Positions 54,124 through 58,535 of a stretch of DNA of 58,535 bases are shown in pieces. How positions within the stretch are numbered: the first letter of the stretch is position 1; each line of letters begins with the position of its first letter. The translations under genes were made by a program, and so were the position numbers. The stretch spans positions 1 to 58,535 of the forward strand of contig NZ_JACHFW010000019.1 of the NCBI RefSeq assembly GCF_014202115.1. The letters run 5' to 3'. Under the pieces are notes generated by a model. It saw only the letters and a list, made by a program, of their open reading frames with translations, searched no databases and was not told the origin of the DNA. Source of the DNA: Catenibacillus scindens (lineage in GTDB: Bacteria; Bacillota; Clostridia; Lachnospirales; Lachnospiraceae).

Positions 54124-55008
54124 ATGAATTTAACACAGTTAAAAACCTTCTGCTCTGTGGCCCGAACAAAAAGCTTCACCGTCTCGGCTGCGGAACTGAT
54201 GATCAGCCAGCCAGCGGTCAGCCGTCAGATCGCCGGACTTGAGGAGGAAATCTGTGCCCGGCTTTTCATACGGGAACACAATACCCTGGCGCTGACTCCG
54301 GCCGGTCAGCATTTATATGAAGAGCTTCCCAGCCGGCTTGAAGAACTTGAAGCTTTATTTTTTTCTGTGTATTTACTTGGAACAGGCAAAAGAAAACGTC
54401 TAAAGATTGGATTTTTGAAAGAACACATTCTTTCTCCTCAGCTTATTGCCGTTATGAGGGAAATGCGCAATGAAAACTATTATATGACCATACAGCAGTA
54501 TGATTTTAACAATCTGGAGAAGGCTCTGGATAATCACGATATTGATGCAGCCATCGCTTTTCTCTGGGCAGACAACGCTTTTGAAGGCTGCCGCAGGCAA
54601 TCTCTGGCCACAGAATCTCTATGCCTTGCCGTCAATCATGATTACGCTCCGGAAATCCCCAAAATCATTGATTTAAAATTCCTTGAGGAATTTTCCGCCT
54701 TGCGTCCGGTCATGGTTCCAAAGGTTTCCGCCTTTCCTCAGAGTCAGCGGGCCTGGGTTTCCGCCCGCATAGCCGGGCTGTGGAAAGGAGTTCTCGAAGA
54801 GTCTCCCGACGGCATCGTGCCTATGGTTCAGACGGGCATCGGTTCCGCCCTTGTGGCCCAAAGCCATATTCTGTGCCGTGAACCTTCCGTGGATATGATT
54901 CCTCTTGAATTTCTCTCACCGGTTCAGATTTTCGCTTTCTGGAAAGCGGATAATAAAAATGAAAGCGTCGGAGATTTTATTGACAGGTTTTCCAAACAAT
55001 TAGAATAG
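54124..55008 (+). CDS. LysR family transcriptional regulator
   Basis: A 294-residue LysR regulator. The N-terminal winged helix (about 1-60: MNLTQLKTFCSVARTKSFTV, SAAELMISQPAVSRQIAGLE) is followed by a two-lobed substrate-binding domain. It is divergent from the old-yellow-enzyme-type gene with a 191-base gap, the standard arrangement for a LysR and its target. AAGGAG precedes the start. The effector is unknown, perhaps the substrate of the reductase. Confidence 0.92.
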   Translation: MNLTQLKTFCSVARTKSFTVSAAELMISQPAVSRQIAGLEEEICARLFIREHNTLALTPAGQHLYEELPSRLEELEALFFSVYLLGTGKRKRLKIGFLKEHILSPQLIAVMREMRNENYYMTIQQYDFNNLEKALDNHDIDAAIAFLWADNAFEGCRRQSLATESLCLAVNHDYAPEIPKIIDLKFLEEFSALRPVMVPKVSAFPQSQRAWVSARIAGLWKGVLEESPDGIVPMVQTGIGSALVAQSHILCREPSVDMIPLEFLSPVQIFAFWKADNKNESVGDFIDRFSKQLE

Positions 55009-55024
55009 TTCCGGATAAGTCAAA

Positions 55025-55052
55025 TGCCCCGCTGCAAGCAGCGGGGCATGAA
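55025..55052 (+). terminator. Hairpin downstream of the lysR gene
   Basis: TGCCCCGCTGC (55025-55035) and GCAGCGGGGCA (55038-55048) form a perfect stem with a very short loop, 17 bases after the lysR stop. It lacks a T run, so termination is likely but not certain. A GC-rich GCGCAAGCGCGCC palindrome follows. Confidence 0.5.
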
Positions 55053-55113
55053 TCTATCAGCGCCAAATGGACGCGCAAGCGCGCCCTCTTGTCTCACTGC
55101 CCTCAGGAGTAAA

Positions 55114-55557
55114 TCAAAATTCCAGACTATTCCAATTCACCAGGAAATACTTCATACCCATAATCACAAATCCCTCTTCGTTTCTCCAGGGTTTTGAAGT
55201 CCCGTTGACGATAACAATTTTTTTAAAAGAATCCGGAATGCTGCGCAGAGAATAAAACTCCTGGGATTGTTTTTCTTCCGAAGCCATATCATAGGCAACC
55301 TGAATATAGTATCTTTGGCTTCCGTGGTTTACTACAAAATCAACCTCAAGCTGTTTGCGGACTCTTTTTCCCTCTTTGTTATTTGAAAATACGTCTAATA
55401 TACCTACATCAATATTGTACCCACGTATAAGCAGTTCATTATAAACAACATTTTCCATTAGATGGGTGGGCTCCTGCTGCCTGAAATTCAGTCTTGCATT
55501 TCTAAGACCTACATCCGTGAAATAATACTTTAGATTTGCTCCAATATATTTTCTTCC
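55114..55557 (-). pseudogene. C-terminal fragment of a DUF4143-type ATPase
   Basis: The minus-strand frame runs from just after a stop at 55558-55560 and encodes the second half of an AAA/DUF4143 protein: KYIGANLKYYFTDVGLRNAR, MENVVYNELLIRGYNIDVG, and the nuclease-like domain KQLEVDFVV with YYIQVAYDMAS. The first ATG is at 55458, but homology continues upstream of it. The N-terminal ATPase half is absent. Together with the remnant at 51355-51607 this marks two dead copies around the flavoprotein/LysR pair. Confidence 0.75.
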
Positions 55558-55571
55558 TTATTTTTGTGCTA

Positions 55572-55670
55572 ATGCACATTTTTTAGTAATGATATTATAC
55601 TATACAGGACGATCAAAGTCAAAAATATTTTACTGCCTGACATTCCTATTTTATGTTCAAATGCACATTT
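55572..55670 (+). repeat. Short direct repeat of AATGCACATTTTT
   Basis: AATGCACATTTTT occurs at about 55572 and again at about 55658, flanking an AT-rich stretch with no gene. It lies at the broken end of the DUF4143 fragment and might mark the deletion. Evidence is thin. Confidence 0.4.
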
Positions 55671-55688
55671 TTATTTATCGGAAGATCA

Positions 55689-56048
55689 CTATTCCTCATT
55701 AAGTTTCTCAAGCATTTCCCTCAAATCCATTTTAAACAGCTTTGCCAGAGCAATTAAATTGGATGTTGACGGATCGGACGTTCCGTTTTCCCATTTACTC
55801 ACGGCCTGGCGGCTGACTCCGAGAGATTCAGCGACAAATTCCTGGGTCATTTTACACCGTATCCGGTTTTCTTTAATGATTTCTCCAAGAGTCTGACACA
55901 CCTTCTTTTTTTCTTCCTTTATGGGCGTTGACTTTAAATATTTTTTCAAAGCTTTAACCAAAAGGATAAACAGGTAAACGATCCCTCCGCAAATCACCGC
56001 CAGCAGCAACAGATTAATAATCAACATAAACAGACCTAAAAATTGCAC
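55689..56048 (-). CDS. Membrane-anchored XRE family regulator
   Basis: A 119-residue protein with a hydrophobic N-terminal helix (about 6-33, IINLLLLAVICGGIVYLFIL), a basic linker, then an XRE helix-turn-helix (about 55-110: MTQEFVAESLGVSRQAVSKW). Start is GTG at 56048 with AGGAGGTGATATT directly upstream. Membrane-tethered XRE proteins occur in Firmicutes, and the target is unknown. It may act by binding DNA near the membrane or by release. Confidence 0.85.
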   Translation of the reverse strand: MQFLGLFMLIINLLLLAVICGGIVYLFILLVKALKKYLKSTPIKEEKKKVCQTLGEIIKENRIRCKMTQEFVAESLGVSRQAVSKWENGTSDPSTSNLIALAKLFKMDLREMLEKLNEE

Positions 56049-56237
56049 AATATCACCTCCTGGTGTAAAAATACTCCAAAACAGCCGGTTACGTCCACCA
56101 ACTATTCGTCAACTTTCGGTTGCCGCACGCTTTCTCGGCCTTCAAAATACCTTTTGACCCCGCTATCACAGATATAATATAATTATAAATGAGTACAGTA
56201 GTACCGGCAACTGTTATGACACAGAAAGGAAATGATC

Positions 56238-56873
56238 ATGCCAACTATTTATTACACTTACTATACCCCTGTTTCTTCAAAAATACTGGAGGTAGCCGCT
56301 CAGGAAGGCAAACTGGGCCTTCGTCTTCTCAGCCATGGGCTTGAGGAACTTTACGGAATACATATGTCTGTGGATGACATAAGCCAGCATCTGACCAGAG
56401 AGGAACATGGAAAACCCCGGCTGACAGACTATCCCGATATACACTTTAATATCACTCACTGCCCCGGACTGGTGGCCTGCGCCTTTTACAGCGGTCCTAT
56501 TGGCGTGGACGCTGAACTTCCCGGCTACTTTCCTCCTATCCTCATTAAACGCGCTCTGTCGGAATCAGAAAAAGCCATCCTCACCGCCAATGGAACAACC
56601 CCGGAACTTGAACAGGAATGGTTCTACCGTCTGTGGACGCTGAAAGAGGCTTATGTAAAGAAAACCGGCCAGGGCGTGGATACGGATCTGACCGCCTTTT
56701 CCTTTTCTTTTCAGAGCAAAGGGGAAAATATGGAGGTCTCCTGTTCGGACGCCTCCGTCTCATGTTGCCAGTTCCGGCTGGAACAGGGGCATATCCTGTC
56801 CATCTGCCGGGATATGACTGACAAGGAGGACGGGCAAACACCTTTCCTGGTTCTGTGCAGTCTCGCAGAGTAA
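56238..56873 (+). CDS. 4'-phosphopantetheinyl transferase (Sfp-like)
   Basis: A 211-residue Sfp-type transferase that attaches phosphopantetheine from CoA to carrier proteins. Seen are the substrate loop HFNITHCPGLVACAF, the Mg-binding IGVDAELPG and the WTLKEAYVKKTGQG motif (Trp-xxx-Lys-Glu-Ala). The start is ATG 56238, 7 bases after AGAAAGGA; an ATG two codons earlier is possible. No carrier protein or synthetase gene is in the window, so its client is elsewhere. Confidence 0.92.
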   Translation: MPTIYYTYYTPVSSKILEVAAQEGKLGLRLLSHGLEELYGIHMSVDDISQHLTREEHGKPRLTDYPDIHFNITHCPGLVACAFYSGPIGVDAELPGYFPPILIKRALSESEKAILTANGTTPELEQEWFYRLWTLKEAYVKKTGQGVDTDLTAFSFSFQSKGENMEVSCSDASVSCCQFRLEQGHILSICRDMTDKEDGQTPFLVLCSLAE

Positions 56874-56914
56874 ACTCCCATACCGGGCAATATACGGTAA
56901 TACCAAAAATGGAA

Positions 56915-56965
56915 GCCGGTTACTGTTTATTTGGTGAACAGTGACCGGCAAACTACTTTTTTTAA
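56915..56965 (+). terminator. Terminator after the phosphopantetheinyl transferase gene
   Basis: GCCGGTTACTGTT (56915-56927) pairs with AACAGTGACCGGC (56937-56949) at 12 of 13 positions, followed by CTACTTTTTTTAAC. It is a clear intrinsic terminator. Confidence 0.8.
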
Positions 56966-57049
56966 CGATCTCGTCAACAGGTATTCAAATATTTAATAAA
57001 AATTGTTATAATAAAAACAGATCACATGTGACAGGGAGGGAAATTTACT

Positions 57050-57959
57050 ATGACAACAAAAGGAAGGCTCAGACATCTTGATTTTATTGTTATTGATATA
57101 CTGGCACTCTTTTTATCTGCCACCATAGGCTTTTTAGCCACAGAACCCTCTCTGTACAATCTGCTGGAGAATTGGATGATCTATCCATTCTTTTCCTTTA
57201 TCCATCTCTCAGCATGCCTTCTTCTCCGTGTTTACGACGGTATTTTGCAAAGAGGCTATCTGAAGGAATTTGTTGCCCTTATAAAGCAGGAATTTTTCAT
57301 TGCCGCTGTTTTAATTTTTACCTTTTACTTTTTTCTGGATCAGAGAGAAGGATTCCGGCTGTTTTTGGCCGTCTATTTTCTGACGGTCTTTCCGTTAACT
57401 TATATCCTGCGTTTTATCCATAAATTTTATCTGAAATACCGCTATAATAAGGTGAAATACTGCCGTCAGATCGTCATTATCGCAACAGAAACCGCCGCGA
57501 GAAAACTCATTGAAACAATCACATCCTCCGCCATACGCAACTACCAGTTTTTCGGACTTGCAGTTATTGACCGTTCCATGATCGGCGAAAAAATAGGGAA
57601 TGTATCCGTGGCTGCAGGCCGGTCTTCCCTGATGGAGTACATTCAATCCAATGTTGTCGATGAGGTCTTTCTTAATATCCCCGAAGATTCTGCCCTCACT
57701 CTGCAGTTTGCCAGAGATCTTCTCCAGATGGGACTTACCGTACATATTTACATGGAAGACATTTATCAGTCTCTTCCAAACCGATCCATGGGAAATGTTT
57801 TTGGATATAATGTACTTTCCACAACCATCAGCCCGATTTCCTTCCGTCAGACCCTTGGAAAGAGGCTAATGGATATCCTGGGAGGTATCATTGGCTGTGT
57901 AGCCACCCTTATCCTGACGCTTATCCTTGGCCCCATTATTTATATTAAATCACCAGGTC
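57050..57959 (+). pseudogene. Sugar transferase gene interrupted by an IS21-type element
   Basis: The 5' part of an undecaprenyl-phosphate sugar phosphotransferase gene of the WbaP/CpsE type. It encodes about four N-terminal membrane helices (about 10-110), a CoA-binding-like domain (about 135-240) and the start of the catalytic domain (FRQTLGKRLMDILGGIIG through YIKSPG). After KSPG the normal continuation is lost. The frame runs on into insertion-element sequence (LQTATFCGQQ) to a stop at 58036. The catalytic core is missing, so the product should be inactive. It would have started exopolysaccharide or glycan synthesis. The 3' part should lie past the window. Confidence 0.8.
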
Positions 57960-58535
57960 TGCAAACAGCCACTTTCTGCGGCCAGCAGGGCCGCATTTCC
58001 CGGCCAGTTAGGGCCATATTAAGCGGTCGGCTTTAGAGATCGGCAGGGCAAGAGGGGCTCCGCCCTGCTGATCAGTATTGATCGTTGTTGTCACAGAAGG
58101 CTATGCCTTCTCAATCAATACAGTAAACCCTGTCGTCAGCCTGCGCCGGATTCCGTCAAGTTTGCCATAGCATTCCTTCTCATCACTCAGCTGTTTTCCC
58201 CATTCATCCGGAGAATACTGGCAGGTGAAAAGGGTGGAGGTCCCAAGGTCATCCCGCAGTTTAATGAGATGGTACAGGATCTTGATCCCTTCCTCGGAGT
58301 ATCGGCTGATAGCGAAATCATCAATGAACAGCAGCTGGATACGTGCATAGTACCGGATCCTCTTGCGGTACTTGCTCAGATCTTCCTGCCGGTTGAGGAC
58401 GATCAGTTCATCCAGCAGATCGCTATAGTCTACAAACTTGCAGCGGTAATTGCGCCTACATGCCTCTACACAACAGGCAGACAGGAAATAGGACTTGCCC
58501 GCGCCGGTAACTCCATAGATCCCTACATTTTGCCG
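57960..58535 (-). mobile_element. IS21-family insertion sequence, partial
   Basis: The element begins near 57960, where the sugar transferase homology ends. Its terminal region contains repeated GGCCAG blocks (CTGCGGCCAGCAGG, CCCGGCCAGTTAG), as expected of the multiple terminal repeats of IS21 elements. The istB-type ATPase gene follows. The transposase gene and the other end lie beyond 58535. The exact end and target duplication cannot be seen. Confidence 0.75.
58101..58535 (-). CDS. istB: IstB-like ATPase of the IS21 element, 5' truncated by the window
   Basis: The last 144 residues are readable on the minus strand. Walker A is GVTGAGKSYF, Walker B is LLFIDDF, and the family's C-terminal pattern SDEKECYGKLDGIRRRLTTG follows. 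IstB is an AAA+ helper that guides the IstA transposase to its target. The gene starts beyond the window edge, and its stop is at 58101-58103. Confidence 0.88.
   Translation of the reverse strand, partial: RQNVGIYGVTGAGKSYFLSACCVEACRRNYRCKFVDYSDLLDELIVLNRQEDLSKYRKRIRYYARIQLLFIDDFAISRYSEEGIKILYHLIKLRDDLGTSTLFTCQYSPDEWGKQLSDEKECYGKLDGIRRRLTTGFTVLIEKA

Overview
The window looks like chromosome from a Gram-positive, spore-forming gut anaerobe of the Lachnospiraceae type. The evidence is a roughly 265-nt clostridial SRP RNA, the sporulation protein YyaC, a DUF5711-CvpA pair, a pfkA-dnaX-ybaB-recR block, YesMN-type two-component regulators, AGGAGG-type ribosome binding sites and moderate GC. No rRNA, tRNA or CRISPR array was seen. 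These are assignments by motif and family recognition; no database search was run.

Layout. 0.3-6.6 kb: an orphan solute-binding lipoprotein, an AraC-GH39 fusion regulator, a type-B carboxylesterase and a metallo-hydrolase, all on the minus strand. 6.7-10.3 kb: envelope genes (CvpA, DUF5711, and a membrane protein joining a degenerate JAB/MPN-like domain to LysM). 10.5-13.4 kb: YyaC and a secreted transglutaminase with DUF4214 repeats. 13.4-19.4 kb: housekeeping genes (recR, ybaB, dnaX, pfkA, SRP RNA, bioY, birA with a BirA operator). 19.5-23.6 kb: a second orphan binding-protein/carboxylesterase pair with a divergent AraC regulator.

23.6-38.2 kb is the most coherent block. It holds a Na+/solute symporter, a cytidylate-kinase-like protein, an M20 amidohydrolase, a PreA-type dihydropyrimidine dehydrogenase, a dihydropyrimidinase, a complete ABC importer, an iron alcohol dehydrogenase, a class III aminotransferase and a divergent PucR regulator. 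Together these can be read as reductive pyrimidine catabolism: uracil to dihydrouracil, N-carbamoyl-beta-alanine, beta-alanine, malonate semialdehyde and 3-hydroxypropionate. The importer's binding protein is circularly permuted: the lobe that normally starts an NMT1/THI5-type protein is at its C-terminus. The PreA protein carries an N-terminal iron-sulfur module normally found on its partner subunit but lacks the FAD/NAD(P)H domains. A GTGCTGGAGCAC palindrome occurs in front of both operons, and the pucR leader holds two strong hairpins.

38.2-47.1 kb: a carbohydrate ABC importer with two binding proteins, a YesMN-type kinase and response regulator, and an AraC regulator. 47.3-51.9 kb: glycogen phosphorylase and 4-alpha-glucanotransferase, interspersed with copies of a palindromic repeat ending in GTAACAGTTCAGCC. 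51.9-55.0 kb: an old-yellow-enzyme-type flavoprotein with a divergent LysR regulator, flanked by two fragments of DUF4143-type ATPase genes. 55.7-58.5 kb: a membrane-anchored XRE regulator, a phosphopantetheinyl transferase, and a sugar transferase gene cut by an IS21-type element whose istB runs off the window edge.
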